64,000 nt of DNA from Lachnospiraceae bacterium (GCA_910575475.1 CAJTGD010000007.1:119726-183725); one strand, 5' to 3'. Numbered from the stretch's first letter, positions 1 through 8,908 are shown. The notes: generated by a model from the sequence alone, not told the origin. Translations and numbers: made by a program.

Positions 1-1
1 G

Positions 2-1195
2 ATCAATGTGAGCATGTCCAACATGGATATGAGCGCCCTGGGAAGCTCCGGCATTTCCGTGCAGATCAAGGGAAATGAGCTGGATACCCTGCGCAGGATC
101 GCCGGGGAAGTGGCGGAGATCGTGTCAAATGTAAAAGGGACCCAAAACGTGTCCGACGGCATGGAGGAGGTGACCAGAGAGCTCCGGATCGTAGTGGATA
201 AGGCGAAGGCCATTGCCCACAATCTGACGGTGGCTCAGGTTTATCAGGATCTGGCGGCAAGGCTGCGGGATCAGACCTCATCCACCAATCTGGAGATGGA
301 TACCGCCACCATCGGGATCGTGGTGGAGGAGCAGAAGAACCAGGAGCTGACAAGAGAGGATATCCAAAACCTGGTTCTGGATGTGAAAAAGGAAGACGGG
401 ACGACGGAAAAGCTGGCGCTTAAGGACGTGGCGGCATTTGAGGACGGCGAAGGGCTGCAGGCCATTTCCAGGGATGCCCAGAGCCGGTACATCAATGTCA
501 GCGCCGAGGTGGCGGAGGACGACAACGTGGGGCTGGTCAGCAGCCGGATCCAGAAGGAGCTGAACAAGTACCGGATCCCGGAGGGCTATACGGTGAAGAT
601 GACCGGGGAAGACGAGACCATCCGGGAGACGATGATCGAGCTTTTGAAAATGCTGGCCCTGGCCGTGGTGTTCATGTACCTGATCATGGTGGCGCAGTTC
701 CAGTCCCTGCGCTCCCCGTTCATCGTCATGTTTACGGTGCCGCTGGCATTTACCGGGGGATTCCTGGGACTGCTGGTGTCCGGAGGACTGATGAGCGTCA
801 TCGCCATGATCGGATTTGTCATGCTTTCCGGGATCATTGTCAACAACGGGATCGTATTTATCGATTATACGAATCAGCTGGTATCCGCGGGATACGAGAT
901 GACGGAAGCACTTGTGGAGGCCGGAAGGACCAGGCTTCGGCCCATCGTCATGACGGCGCTGACCACCATCCTGGGATTGTCCACGATGGCGCTGGGAGTG
1001 GGATCCGGTGCGGATATGGTACAGCCCATGGCGGTAGTCACGATCGGCGGCCTGACCTACGGTACGATTCTGACCCTGTTCGTGGTGCCCTGTATTTACG
1101 GATTGTTCCGAAAGAAGGAAAAGGCAAGACTGAAAGAAGGAATGGAAGACAGCTTAGAGGATTACATGGAAGAGATCTATGAGGAAGAGGAGTAA
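2..1195 (+). CDS. RND-family efflux transporter permease, C-terminal part
   Basis: This is the 3' part of a gene that begins before the window; the frame is open from base 2. It matches the last ~400 residues of HAE1-type RND exporters, proton-driven inner-membrane pumps of about 1000 residues. Visible are a pore-domain segment (VKGTQNVSDG, then LRIVVDKAKA), a second pore segment, and a C-terminal membrane block with about five hydrophobic helices, including MVAQFQSLRSPF and the helix containing GIIVNNGIVFIDY. The acidic cytoplasmic tail (EDYMEEIYEEEE) is typical of clostridial members. The substrate cannot be told from this part. An HD hydrolase gene follows after 17 bases. Confidence 0.9.
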   Translation: MNVSMSNMDMSALGSSGISVQIKGNELDTLRRIAGEVAEIVSNVKGTQNVSDGMEEVTRELRIVVDKAKAIAHNLTVAQVYQDLAARLRDQTSSTNLEMDTATIGIVVEEQKNQELTREDIQNLVLDVKKEDGTTEKLALKDVAAFEDGEGLQAISRDAQSRYINVSAEVAEDDNVGLVSSRIQKELNKYRIPEGYTVKMTGEDETIRETMIELLKMLALAVVFMYLIMVAQFQSLRSPFIVMFTVPLAFTGGFLGLLVSGGLMSVIAMIGFVMLSGIIVNNGIVFIDYTNQLVSAGYEMTEALVEAGRTRLRPIVMTALTTILGLSTMALGVGSGADMVQPMAVVTIGGLTYGTILTLFVVPCIYGLFRKKEKARLKEGMEDSLEDYMEEIYEEEE

Positions 1196-1212
1196 TAAGG
1201 GAGGTCCGGGAT

Positions 1213-1803
1213 ATGTTTCAGGAGGCAGTGGAGTTTGCGACGAAGGCGCATGAAGGGCAGGTACGGAAAGGAACAAGGAAACCATATATCGTCCACCCGA
1301 TCGAGGTGGCGGAGATCGTCAGAACCATGACATCGGATGAGGAGGTGCTCTGCGCCGCGGTCCTGCATGATACGATCGAGGACTGCACAGGGGTAACGGA
1401 GGACATCCTGCGCAGCCGCTTCGGAGAACGTGTGGCAGCACTGGTCGCAGGGGAGAGCGAAGACAAATCCAAAACCTGGGAGGAACGCAAAAGCACGACG
1501 ATACGGCATTTAAAAACAGAATCCAGAGAGCTGCAGACGATCGCCCTGGCGGACAAGCTGTCCAACATGCGGGACATTGACCGGGATTATCCGGTTCTGG
1601 GGGAAGGTCTGTGGATGAAGTTCCGGATGCACAGCAAGCAGGCCATCGGCTGGTATTACAAGGGCGTCATGGAAGCGCTGCAGGAAGACTTTCAGGAGGT
1701 TCCGGCATTTCAGGAATACTGCCGTCTGGTGAGGAAGCATTTCGGAGACGCGCCGGCATCTCTGGAATGGAAAGAGGAAAAGAAAAGGAGGGGAGCCAAA
1801 TGA
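1213..1803 (+). CDS. Small HD-domain (p)ppGpp hydrolase-like protein
   Basis: This 196-residue protein consists of one HD hydrolase domain like the N-terminal half of RelA/SpoT and the stand-alone Mesh1-type alarmone hydrolases. The metal and substrate residues of that family are present in order: H28-P29 (HxxP), H52-D53 with E56-D57 (HDTIED), and D114/N118 (ADKLSNM). No synthetase, TGS or ACT domain follows, so it would only degrade (p)ppGpp or a related nucleotide. The start has a good AGGGAGG site eight bases upstream. Its TGA overlaps the ATG of the ParA gene (ATGA), so the two are translationally coupled. The family is well supported; the exact substrate is inferred. Confidence 0.85.
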   Translation: MFQEAVEFATKAHEGQVRKGTRKPYIVHPIEVAEIVRTMTSDEEVLCAAVLHDTIEDCTGVTEDILRSRFGERVAALVAGESEDKSKTWEERKSTTIRHLKTESRELQTIALADKLSNMRDIDRDYPVLGEGLWMKFRMHSKQAIGWYYKGVMEALQEDFQEVPAFQEYCRLVRKHFGDAPASLEWKEEKKRRGAK

Positions 1804-2603
1804 GCGGTACAAACGTCATCTGCTTTGCAAATAACAAGGGCGGGAGCGGGAAATCCACCACATGCTCCAACATCGGCTACGGCCTGTCGGTTCTGGGGAA
1901 AAAGGTGCTCCTGGTGGACGGGGATATGCAGCTGAACCTGTCGCTGTCCCTGTTTGAGGAGGACCAGGTGCTGGACTTCGCGCGCAGCGAGAAGAACCTT
2001 TACGAAGGGATCCGCAGACAATCCGACCTGACGGATTTTATCGTGCGTTCCCCCTTTGAAAACCTGGATCTGATCCCCTCCTCCACGCTGATGTGCTCCA
2101 TCGAATATGAGCTGTTTACCAAATGGCAGAGGGAATATATCCTCAAAAAATGTCTGGCAAATATCATGTCCTCCGGGGAATACGATTATATCCTGATCGA
2201 CGCGCCGCCCACCCTGGGGGGATGGGTGATGAACATCCTGTGCGCTTCGGACGCGGTGATCATCCCGGTCGAGTCCAGCCCATGGGGGATGTTCGGCCTG
2301 GCAAATATGTTCGAATTTTTGGGGGAGGTTCGTCAGATCGCCCCGGAGCTTCAGACGGGCGGCGTGGTGATCACAAAGGTAGATACCCGGAAAAGCTATT
2401 TCCGGCAGACCCTGGATACGCTGAAAGAGCTGGACGGGGTGAAGGTATTTGACACCTATATCCGGGTGGACAGCGGGGTGGAATGGTCCCAGGACAACCA
2501 CGTGCCGATCATGGCTTACAGGAAAAACAGCCGCAGCGCGAAGGAATATATGGAATTGACGGAGGAGATCGTGCAGCGGTTTGAGGGCGGACACGGAAAG
2601 TGA
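1800..2603 (+). CDS. ParA/MinD-type ATPase, orphan
   Basis: This 267-residue ATPase carries a deviant Walker A motif at residues 13-20 (KGGSGKST), a Walker A' aspartate (LLVDGDMQ) and a Walker B strand (ILIDAPPT). Such proteins are dynamic, nucleoid- or membrane-associated switches that position DNA or protein complexes. The ATG overlaps the preceding hydrolase stop and has an AGGAGGGG site; longer in-frame starts fall inside the upstream gene and are less likely. No parB-like gene or parS cluster is visible nearby, so a plasmid-partition role is unlikely. The cargo is unknown. The next gene, an AraC regulator, begins 19 bases after the stop. Confidence 0.85.
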   Translation: MSGTNVICFANNKGGSGKSTTCSNIGYGLSVLGKKVLLVDGDMQLNLSLSLFEEDQVLDFARSEKNLYEGIRRQSDLTDFIVRSPFENLDLIPSSTLMCSIEYELFTKWQREYILKKCLANIMSSGEYDYILIDAPPTLGGWVMNILCASDAVIIPVESSPWGMFGLANMFEFLGEVRQIAPELQTGGVVITKVDTRKSYFRQTLDTLKELDGVKVFDTYIRVDSGVEWSQDNHVPIMAYRKNSRSAKEYMELTEEIVQRFEGGHGK

Positions 2604-2622
2604 TACAACGGAGCAAAAAGGT

Positions 2623-3582
2623 ATGCATCAGGATTTGATCAGGGAATTATCAGTCATCACGGAAGAAGAGCAGAGTATTCTGGACGGGCGGCAGGGCATC
2701 GACCAGCAGCTTTACACGGAGAAAAAGGAGCTGGTCGTAGACAGCGAGAAGCTGCTGAAACGGGGAAAGCTGATCGAGGTGAGGCCCCACACCCGTTTTG
2801 TAAAGTTTCCCCGGCACCGGCACAATTATGTAGAAGTGATCTACATGTGCCAGGGGACTACGACACATTATATCGACGGAAATGAGGTCGTTCTGGAGCC
2901 AGGCGACCTTTTGTTTCTAAACCAGAATTCGGAGCAGGAGATCCTGCCCGCCGGGGAAGCGGACATCGCGGTGAACTTCATCATCCTGCCCGAGTTTTTT
3001 AATATGGCATTTTCCATGATGGGAACGGAGGAAAATACGCTGAAGGAATTTCTGGTGGGGACACTGTGCGGTAAAAATGAACAGACCTCGTATCTGTATT
3101 TCCATGTGGCGGATGTACTTCCGATCCAGAATCTGGTGGAAAATATGGTCTGGACGATCTTTTACGATATGGGAAACAAACGGAGCTGCAACCAGATCAC
3201 CATGGGATTGCTTTTGCTGCAGCTTTTGAATTACATGGATAAGATGGAGACTGGAAGCTCCCGCTTTGACACGGAGCTCACCGGAAATGTGCTGAAATAT
3301 ATCGAGGAGCACTATAAGGACGGCAGCCTTTCCGAGCTGGCCGAACTGATGAATTATGATCTGTACTGGCTCAGCCGGGAGATCAAGAAACGCACCGGAA
3401 AGACCTACAAGGAGCTTCTTCAGGCTAAGCGGATGAGCCAGGCGGCCTATCTGCTTACCAGCAGCCGGCTTCCCATAGCGGATATCATAGAGTCCGTGGG
3501 GTATGACAATACGAGCTACTTCTATCGGAAATTTAAAGAACGATACGGGGCAGGCCCGAAGGAGTACCGGAAAGGTGTATGA
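2623..3582 (+). CDS. AraC-family transcriptional regulator with cupin sensor domain
   Basis: This 320-residue regulator has an N-terminal cupin-like sensor (roughly residues 40-140, with HRHNYVEVIYMC and GDLLFLNQN) and a C-terminal double helix-turn-helix AraC domain over about the last 100 residues (LSELAELMNYDLYWLSREI, then IADIIESVGYDNTSYFYRKF). The chosen ATG gives the family-like N-terminus MHQDLIREL. A TTG at 2581 inside parA is an alternative but has no good ribosome site. Such proteins usually activate nearby sugar or stress genes; the effector is not evident. It may be cotranscribed with the ParA gene. Confidence 0.85.
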   Translation: MHQDLIRELSVITEEEQSILDGRQGIDQQLYTEKKELVVDSEKLLKRGKLIEVRPHTRFVKFPRHRHNYVEVIYMCQGTTTHYIDGNEVVLEPGDLLFLNQNSEQEILPAGEADIAVNFIILPEFFNMAFSMMGTEENTLKEFLVGTLCGKNEQTSYLYFHVADVLPIQNLVENMVWTIFYDMGNKRSCNQITMGLLLLQLLNYMDKMETGSSRFDTELTGNVLKYIEEHYKDGSLSELAELMNYDLYWLSREIKKRTGKTYKELLQAKRMSQAAYLLTSSRLPIADIIESVGYDNTSYFYRKFKERYGAGPKEYRKGV

Positions 3583-3679
3583 AGCGGCAGTTTCAGGCTT
3601 GATTTTATCGATGTTCTGCTTTAAAATAGGGTTTACGGAGTATGGGGATGTCCCCGATAAAAAACAGGGAGGCGGTTGT

Positions 3680-4042
3680 ATGCAGAGACGTATTTTGGTA
3701 GTGGATGATGATTCCATGAATCTGGTGAGGACGAAGATGATCCTGGGGAAGTATTATGAGGTGCTGCTTGCGGAATCAGGGGAAGAGGCGCTTGAAAAGC
3801 TGAAAAATGAGAAGGTCGATCTGGTTCTTCTGGATATAGAGATGCCGAAGATGAACGGGATGGAAGTGTTTGAGCGTATGAAGGAAGGCTCGGCCGATAT
3901 TCCTGTGATTTTTCTGACGGCATCGGGAGACGAGGATGATGTTATGAGCGCGATCAGGCTGGGGGCAGTGAACTACCTGAAGAAGCCGTTCATGCCGCAG
4001 GAACTGATGAAGCGGGTGGCCCAGGAGCTGCAGCAGGACTAA
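3680..4042 (+). CDS. Stand-alone CheY-like response regulator
   Basis: This 120-residue protein is a receiver domain only. The acidic pocket (VVDDDS, residues 7-12), the phospho-acceptor D52 in LLDIEMP, the switch threonine in FLTASG and the conserved lysine in YLKKPF are all present. With no output domain it must act by protein contact. The start has an AGGGAGG site and ATG at 3680; longer in-frame versions upstream lack support. It is the first gene of a three-gene set with a V4R protein and a diguanylate cyclase, so it probably relays phosphorylation to cyclic di-GMP signalling. No cognate histidine kinase is in the window. Confidence 0.88.
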   Translation: MQRRILVVDDDSMNLVRTKMILGKYYEVLLAESGEEALEKLKNEKVDLVLLDIEMPKMNGMEVFERMKEGSADIPVIFLTASGDEDDVMSAIRLGAVNYLKKPFMPQELMKRVAQELQQD

Positions 4043-4066
4043 GAAGGGAAAGGCAGAAAGGGAAGC

Positions 4067-4606
4067 ATGATGGAAGACAATATTTTTTTGAAAAACAGGA
4101 AAAAGCTGGATCTTGCAGATTACATGAAGGCACAGGAAAACGGCAGGGAGAACCTTGGAACAGAGCTGCCGGTTGCTGTGTACAGACTTTTGGAATATTC
4201 GATTCGTGAGGAATTGACCTCAAGGCTCGGGAAAGAAGAGCAGATTGAAATTTTCCGGAGCGCCGGTTATCGGGCGGGAACATATTTTGCAGAAAAATAT
4301 CTGGACTCCTCTCTGGAATTGTCCGAGTTTACCGCGCAGCTGCAGAAGCGTATGGAAGAATTCAAGATGGGCGTCCTGCGGATCGAGAAGTTTGATGAGG
4401 AGACGGGGAAGATGATCCTTTCGGTTTCCGAGGATGCCGATTGTTCCGGACTGCCGCTTCTCGGGGAGACAGTATGCAACTATGATGAGGGATTTTTGGC
4501 CGGGATCCTCAGCTCGTATACGGGGAAGCCGTACAGCGCGACGGAGGTGAACTGCTGGGCGACCGGAGACAGGGTATGCCGGTTCCGGGCGGATATAGAC
4601 GAATAA
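4067..4606 (+). CDS. V4R (4-vinyl reductase) domain sensor protein
   Basis: This 179-residue protein ends in a V4R-type domain. The diagnostic part is residues 137-179, with GFLAGILSSYTGKPYSATE, the cysteines at 137, 163 and 171, and GDRVCRF. V4R domains bind small hydrophobic ligands or metal and act as sensory modules in bacteria. There is no membrane segment and no output domain, so it likely works with its neighbours: a CheY-like protein upstream and a GGDEF protein eight bases downstream. Two adjacent ATGs (4067 and 4070) are possible starts after an AAAGGGAAG site. The domain call is fairly sure; the ligand is unknown. Confidence 0.7.
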   Translation: MMEDNIFLKNRKKLDLADYMKAQENGRENLGTELPVAVYRLLEYSIREELTSRLGKEEQIEIFRSAGYRAGTYFAEKYLDSSLELSEFTAQLQKRMEEFKMGVLRIEKFDEETGKMILSVSEDADCSGLPLLGETVCNYDEGFLAGILSSYTGKPYSATEVNCWATGDRVCRFRADIDE

Positions 4607-4613
4607 GGAGGAT

Positions 4614-5888
4614 ATGGATTTGGGAGCAGATACGAATAAGGACTGCGAGCTTTTATTTGAATATATGAGGGGGATACTCTATGATTCGTGGATTGAGAAC
4701 ATTGAGGTCAATGCGCTGAGCGAGCCCTTCAAGGATCTGGGGCGGGGGCTTCAGATCATGCAGAATGCGGTGAATGAGCTGGTCGCGTATTCGGCGGAGC
4801 TGTCGAAGGGTAATTTATCGGTGGAATTCCCGAAGGAATACAATTTTTTATGTGAGAATCTGAAAAATCTCCATGCGAACCTGAATCATCTGACCTGGCA
4901 GGCGCAGCAGGTGACAAAGGGAGATTATTCTCAGCATGTAGCGTTTCTGGGAGACTTTTCCGATGCCTTTAATGAGATGACAAAGCAGCTTAAGGAGAGA
5001 GAAGAACAGCTCAAGGAGGTTGCAGAGAAGGCGGAACGCCGGGCGGAGATGATCGAGGGCTACAATGAGTTTTTGATCGAGATGCTGAGCAGGCGGAAGG
5101 AATGGCTTCTGGTCGTGGATAAGGACAGCAAGGAGATCATATACTGTAATAAGCGCAAGCAGCTGGGAGGGATAGACAGCTCCTTCTGCCAGACCTGCAA
5201 GCGCCGTCTCTCTTTCCATTCCGACCTTTTAAGCTGGAACGGCAAGGAGCAGTATAAGGTATGGGAGATGGAAGGCGAGGCAGGGACTTCCTATCGTGTG
5301 ACATCCTTCCCGATGGAATGGAAAGAGCGCTCATCCTATGTGCATGTCGTAATTGACATTACGGATGAGAAGCGCAACGCGCGCAACCTGAACAGCGAAG
5401 CATACCGCGATCCGCTGACAGGAGCCAAGAACCGCAGGTTCTTTGAGGAATATATGGGAATCGTTCTCCGCGATGAGCTCGAAGCGACGCTCTGTTATCT
5501 GCAGCTTGACGGGCTGGAGTATGTCAATGAGACCTTCGGGCATGAAGAAGGAGACGCGTATATCCAGGGATTTGTGGAGATCGTCAAGAAGAACTTCCGC
5601 GGCGGCGATACATTTACCCGGATCGGAGGGGATGAGTTCTGTGTTGTTCTTTCCGGCAATATGGCGGAACTGATCAACAGGAAGCTTGCTGAGATCATGA
5701 AGGAATTTCAGGAGGAGGTCTACAGAAAATACCAGTGCAGCTTCAGCTATGGTGTTTTGGAGATCAAGGGAAAAGAGAATGAGCTTACCTTGGAAGAAAT
5801 CCTGGAAAAGGCAGATGACGTCGTATATGAGTGCCGGCTTAAGAACATTGCGAAATATCCGCTGATCTTTTCGACGCTGGTCGAATAG
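4614..5888 (+). CDS. Diguanylate cyclase (HAMP-like, PAS-like, GGDEF)
   Basis: This 424-residue cytoplasmic protein has a helical HAMP-like segment (about 60-130), a coiled coil (about 120-150), a PAS-like domain (about 155-255, with a CQTC pair) and a C-terminal GGDEF domain (about 264-424). The active-site motif GGDEF is intact at residues 338-342 after RI, so it should make cyclic di-GMP. No inhibitory RxxD site was noticed before it. The start is uncertain: AAGGAGG lies only two bases before the ATG at 4614 but eight before an in-frame TTG at 4620. It closes the receiver/V4R/cyclase operon and is followed by a terminator. Confidence 0.88.
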   Translation: MDLGADTNKDCELLFEYMRGILYDSWIENIEVNALSEPFKDLGRGLQIMQNAVNELVAYSAELSKGNLSVEFPKEYNFLCENLKNLHANLNHLTWQAQQVTKGDYSQHVAFLGDFSDAFNEMTKQLKEREEQLKEVAEKAERRAEMIEGYNEFLIEMLSRRKEWLLVVDKDSKEIIYCNKRKQLGGIDSSFCQTCKRRLSFHSDLLSWNGKEQYKVWEMEGEAGTSYRVTSFPMEWKERSSYVHVVIDITDEKRNARNLNSEAYRDPLTGAKNRRFFEEYMGIVLRDELEATLCYLQLDGLEYVNETFGHEEGDAYIQGFVEIVKKNFRGGDTFTRIGGDEFCVVLSGNMAELINRKLAEIMKEFQEEVYRKYQCSFSYGVLEIKGKENELTLEEILEKADDVVYECRLKNIAKYPLIFSTLVE

Positions 5889-5898
5889 AAATGCAAAT

Positions 5899-5934
5899 AA
5901 GGTTCTATTTTTTAGTAAATAGCGACCTTTTTTT
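5899..5934 (+). terminator. Rho-independent terminator after the cyclase operon
   Basis: An AAGGT-CTATTT arm pairs with AAATAG-ACCTT and is followed by a run of T. It ends the signalling operon. A TATAAT-like -10 at 5951-5956 for the next operon follows, but no matching -35 could be seen. Confidence 0.75.
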
Positions 5935-5992
5935 GTGCTCTTTTACTAATTATAATAGTCGTAGAGTTGAAAAAATATAAAGGAGGCACAAA

Positions 5993-7390
5993 ATGGAGAA
6001 GTATTATTTGGCCGTAGACATCGGGGCATCCAGCGGACGCCATATGCTGGCATCTATGGAAGACGGCAGGATGAAGCTGGAAGAGATCTACCGCTTCCCG
6101 AACGGGATGGACGATGTGGACGGAACCCTGTGCTGGGATGTGAAGCGTCTGTTTGCCGAGATCAAAAATGGTCTGAAAAAGTGTAAAGAGCTGGGCAAGA
6201 TCCCGTCCTTCATGGGGATCGACACATGGGCAGTGGATTATGTCCTGCTTGATGGGGAGGACAAGGTCCTGGGAGATACGGTGGGCTACCGCGACAGCCG
6301 TACCAACGGGATGGATGAAGAGGTCTATGAGACGATCTCACTTTCCGCGTTATATGCCAGGACCGGGATCCAGAAGCAGATCTTCAATACCATTTACCAG
6401 CTGATGGCAGTGAAAAAGTCCCATCCTGAATATCTGGAGCAGGCGGAGTCCATGCTGATGATCCCGGATTATTTTGATTTCCTGCTGACCGGCGTGAAGA
6501 AGATGGAATACACCAATGCCACAAGCACCCAGCTGGTAGACCCCAAGACCAACGACTGGGATTACGAGCTGATCGACATGCTGGGCTACAATTCCAAAAT
6601 CTTCCAGCCCGTGTCCATGCCCGGAACAGTAGTAGGAAGCTTTACAAAAGAGATTCAGGATGAGGTTGGCTTTGACTGTACGGTTGTGCTTCCTGCCACA
6701 CATGATACCGGATCTGCGGTGCTGGCGGTTCCGACCAATGACGACAACGCGATCTATATCAGCTCCGGCACCTGGTCGCTGATGGGGATCGAGAGAAAGG
6801 AAGCCGACTGCTCCATGGCGAGCATGCAGGCCAACTTTACAAACGAAGGCGGCTATGACCATCGGTTCCGTTTCCTGAAAAATATCATGGGGCTGTGGAT
6901 GATCCAGTCGGTCAAGAAGGAATTTGAAGAAGATCTGTCCTTCGGGGAGATCTGCGAGCGTGCTTCCAAAGAAAACATTGCTTCCATCGTAGACTGCAAT
7001 GACGACTGCTTCTTCGCTCCCAAGAGCATGATCAAGGCGGTTCAGGATTTCTGTGCAAATACGAACCAGCAGGTGCCTCAGACGGTCGGAGAGATCTCTG
7101 CGGTGGTTTACAACAGTCTGGCATACTGTTACGGCGAGACGGTGAAGGAGATTGAGGCGATCACAGGCAATACATACGATACGATCTACGTTGTGGGCGG
7201 CGGCGCCAATGCGGGCTACCTGAACGAGCTGACCGCAAAGTACACCGGCAAAAAGGTATCGGCCGGTCCGACAGAGGCGACAGCCATCGGAAATATCGCG
7301 GTGCAGATGCTGCAGGACGGCGTATTCGCGGATCTGCCGGCGGCGCGGACTTGTATCGAGGAATCATTTGATATCAAATATTACGAATAA
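5993..7390 (+). CDS. rhaB: Rhamnulokinase (FGGY-family sugar kinase)
   Basis: This 465-residue FGGY kinase shows both ATPase-fold lobes: the N-terminal AVDIGASSGRHML phosphate loop, GIDTWAVDYVLLD, YRDSR, the mid-protein THDTGSAVLAVP and SSGTWSLMG, and the C-terminal VVGGGANAGYLNELTA. This pattern fits rhamnulokinases, which phosphorylate L-rhamnulose (often also L-fuculose) at C1. The start follows AAAGGAGG. The isomerase-like gene begins 23 bases downstream in the same operon. No 1-phosphate aldolase lies next to them, so the pathway must be completed elsewhere. Family length is normal. Confidence 0.88.
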   Translation: MEKYYLAVDIGASSGRHMLASMEDGRMKLEEIYRFPNGMDDVDGTLCWDVKRLFAEIKNGLKKCKELGKIPSFMGIDTWAVDYVLLDGEDKVLGDTVGYRDSRTNGMDEEVYETISLSALYARTGIQKQIFNTIYQLMAVKKSHPEYLEQAESMLMIPDYFDFLLTGVKKMEYTNATSTQLVDPKTNDWDYELIDMLGYNSKIFQPVSMPGTVVGSFTKEIQDEVGFDCTVVLPATHDTGSAVLAVPTNDDNAIYISSGTWSLMGIERKEADCSMASMQANFTNEGGYDHRFRFLKNIMGLWMIQSVKKEFEEDLSFGEICERASKENIASIVDCNDDCFFAPKSMIKAVQDFCANTNQQVPQTVGEISAVVYNSLAYCYGETVKEIEAITGNTYDTIYVVGGGANAGYLNELTAKYTGKKVSAGPTEATAIGNIAVQMLQDGVFADLPAARTCIEESFDIKYYE

Positions 7391-7413
7391 ATCAAAAAAC
7401 AGGAGGAGATCAC

Positions 7414-8832
7414 ATGTTAGTTGAAACAAAAGCAAAAGTAGGTGTTTTTTCCATCGCTTTGGGTGCGTATCTGCCCCAGTTTCCGTCACTGGTGCCGGAA
7501 TTTGAAGCACAGTATGCCGCATTCAAGAAGACGCTGCCGGACACGGTAGAGATCATTGACGGCGGAATGGTGACAACCAAGGAGCAGTCACAGGAAGCGG
7601 GAGATAAGTTCCGCGCGGCGGATGTGGACCTGGTATTCATGCAGCTTTTGACCTACGCGACATCCTACAACATGCTTCCGGCAGTCCGGGATCTGGATGT
7701 TCCGGTGGTGCTGGTCAATGTGCAGAAGTTAAAAGCTCTGGACTACGATCATACGGATATCGCGTCATGGCTGGGCGAAGGCTATGCCTGCGGCGCTGTG
7801 GGCGAGATGGTGGCGGACCTGGAGAGATATGGCAAGCGTCATGCGGTGATCACCGGCGTGGTAGAAGGCGGTGATCCGGGCGTGCAGAAGGAGATCGAGG
7901 ACTGGTGTCGGGCTGCCCAGGTCAGAAGGAGATTCCGGGATACCAACATCGCACAGATCGGAAGACCGTATCCGGGTATGATGGATCTTTATATTGACGA
8001 GTCCAACCTGTACAGAAGAATGCACCTGTATACCAAGCAGTTTGACTGGGAGAAGATGTGGGCCATCGCCGACGACATCACGGACGAGGATGCGATCCGT
8101 GCAAAGGCACAGGATATCCTGGATACCTTCGACATCGAGGGCGGCGGAAGCATCGAGGAAGTATGGGAAATGGCAAAATACGTGGTAGCCTTCGAGCAGT
8201 GGGTGAAGGATGAAAAGCTGGGACTGGTTGCTTCCCACTATGACGGATTCGCACAGGGCAAGGCAGGCGTCCTTGACAGCATGCTCATTCCCGCGTTCTC
8301 CATGCTGATCAAGCAGGGCACAGCCTGTGCGGTAGAAGGGGATATGAAGGTTGCCATGGCAATGAGCATCTTAAAGACCATCTCCGGTACAGGCCAGCTT
8401 GCGGAAATGTACTCCATCGACTTCAATGACGATATCGCGATCATCGGACACAGCGGCTCCGGGGATGCGGACATCTCCGATAAGAAGCCGACCATGAAGA
8501 TCGTGAAAGTATTCCACGGAAAGACCGGCGGCGGCTACCTGACCCAGTTCTATCCCTATACAGGACCGGTGACCTATCTTGCCATCACCCAGGATGGGGA
8601 CGGACACTTCAAGTTCATCGTGGCAGAGGGCGTCAATGAGGAAGGCAAGATCCTGTCCTTCGGCGATACGAACATGCGGACACGCTTTACCTGCGGAGCA
8701 AGAGAGTTTGTGAACCAGTGGAGCGAATGCGGCCCGACACACCACTTCGCGGCAGCGACAGGAAGGCATATCGATACGATCCTGAAGGTGGCGAAGATCT
8801 TTAATGTGCCGGTTGATATTGTGACCAGATAA
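7414..8832 (+). CDS. L-fucose/L-arabinose isomerase-family sugar isomerase
   Basis: This 472-residue protein belongs to the fucose/arabinose isomerase superfamily, metal-dependent aldose-ketose isomerases. Recognisable parts are the N-terminal VGVFSIALGAYLPQFP and LVFMQLLTYATSYN, the central GRPYPGMMDLYIDE, and the C-terminal GPTHHFAAATGRHID, which carries the conserved metal histidine. It is not a classical RhaA-type rhamnose isomerase. As the partner of rhamnulokinase it probably converts L-fucose, L-rhamnose or a related deoxysugar to the ketose that kinase uses. AGGAGG precedes the ATG. Substrate assignment is inference. Confidence 0.75.
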   Translation: MLVETKAKVGVFSIALGAYLPQFPSLVPEFEAQYAAFKKTLPDTVEIIDGGMVTTKEQSQEAGDKFRAADVDLVFMQLLTYATSYNMLPAVRDLDVPVVLVNVQKLKALDYDHTDIASWLGEGYACGAVGEMVADLERYGKRHAVITGVVEGGDPGVQKEIEDWCRAAQVRRRFRDTNIAQIGRPYPGMMDLYIDESNLYRRMHLYTKQFDWEKMWAIADDITDEDAIRAKAQDILDTFDIEGGGSIEEVWEMAKYVVAFEQWVKDEKLGLVASHYDGFAQGKAGVLDSMLIPAFSMLIKQGTACAVEGDMKVAMAMSILKTISGTGQLAEMYSIDFNDDIAIIGHSGSGDADISDKKPTMKIVKVFHGKTGGGYLTQFYPYTGPVTYLAITQDGDGHFKFIVAEGVNEEGKILSFGDTNMRTRFTCGAREFVNQWSECGPTHHFAAATGRHIDTILKVAKIFNVPVDIVTR

Positions 8833-8859
8833 TCAATTTTTGATAACTTCTCTTCAGGG

Positions 8860-8908
8860 AAAAAGACAGCCCGCGCAGACATATCAACTGCGTAAGGCTG
8901 TCTTTTTT
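8860..8908. terminator. Bidirectional terminator between isomerase and agmatine deiminase genes
   Basis: An 11-base arm AAAAGACAGCC pairs with GGCTGTCTTTT, with a smaller CGCAG/CTGCG stem inside. T-tracts follow on both strands, so it can stop the isomerase operon (+) and the convergent agmatine operon (-). Confidence 0.85.
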
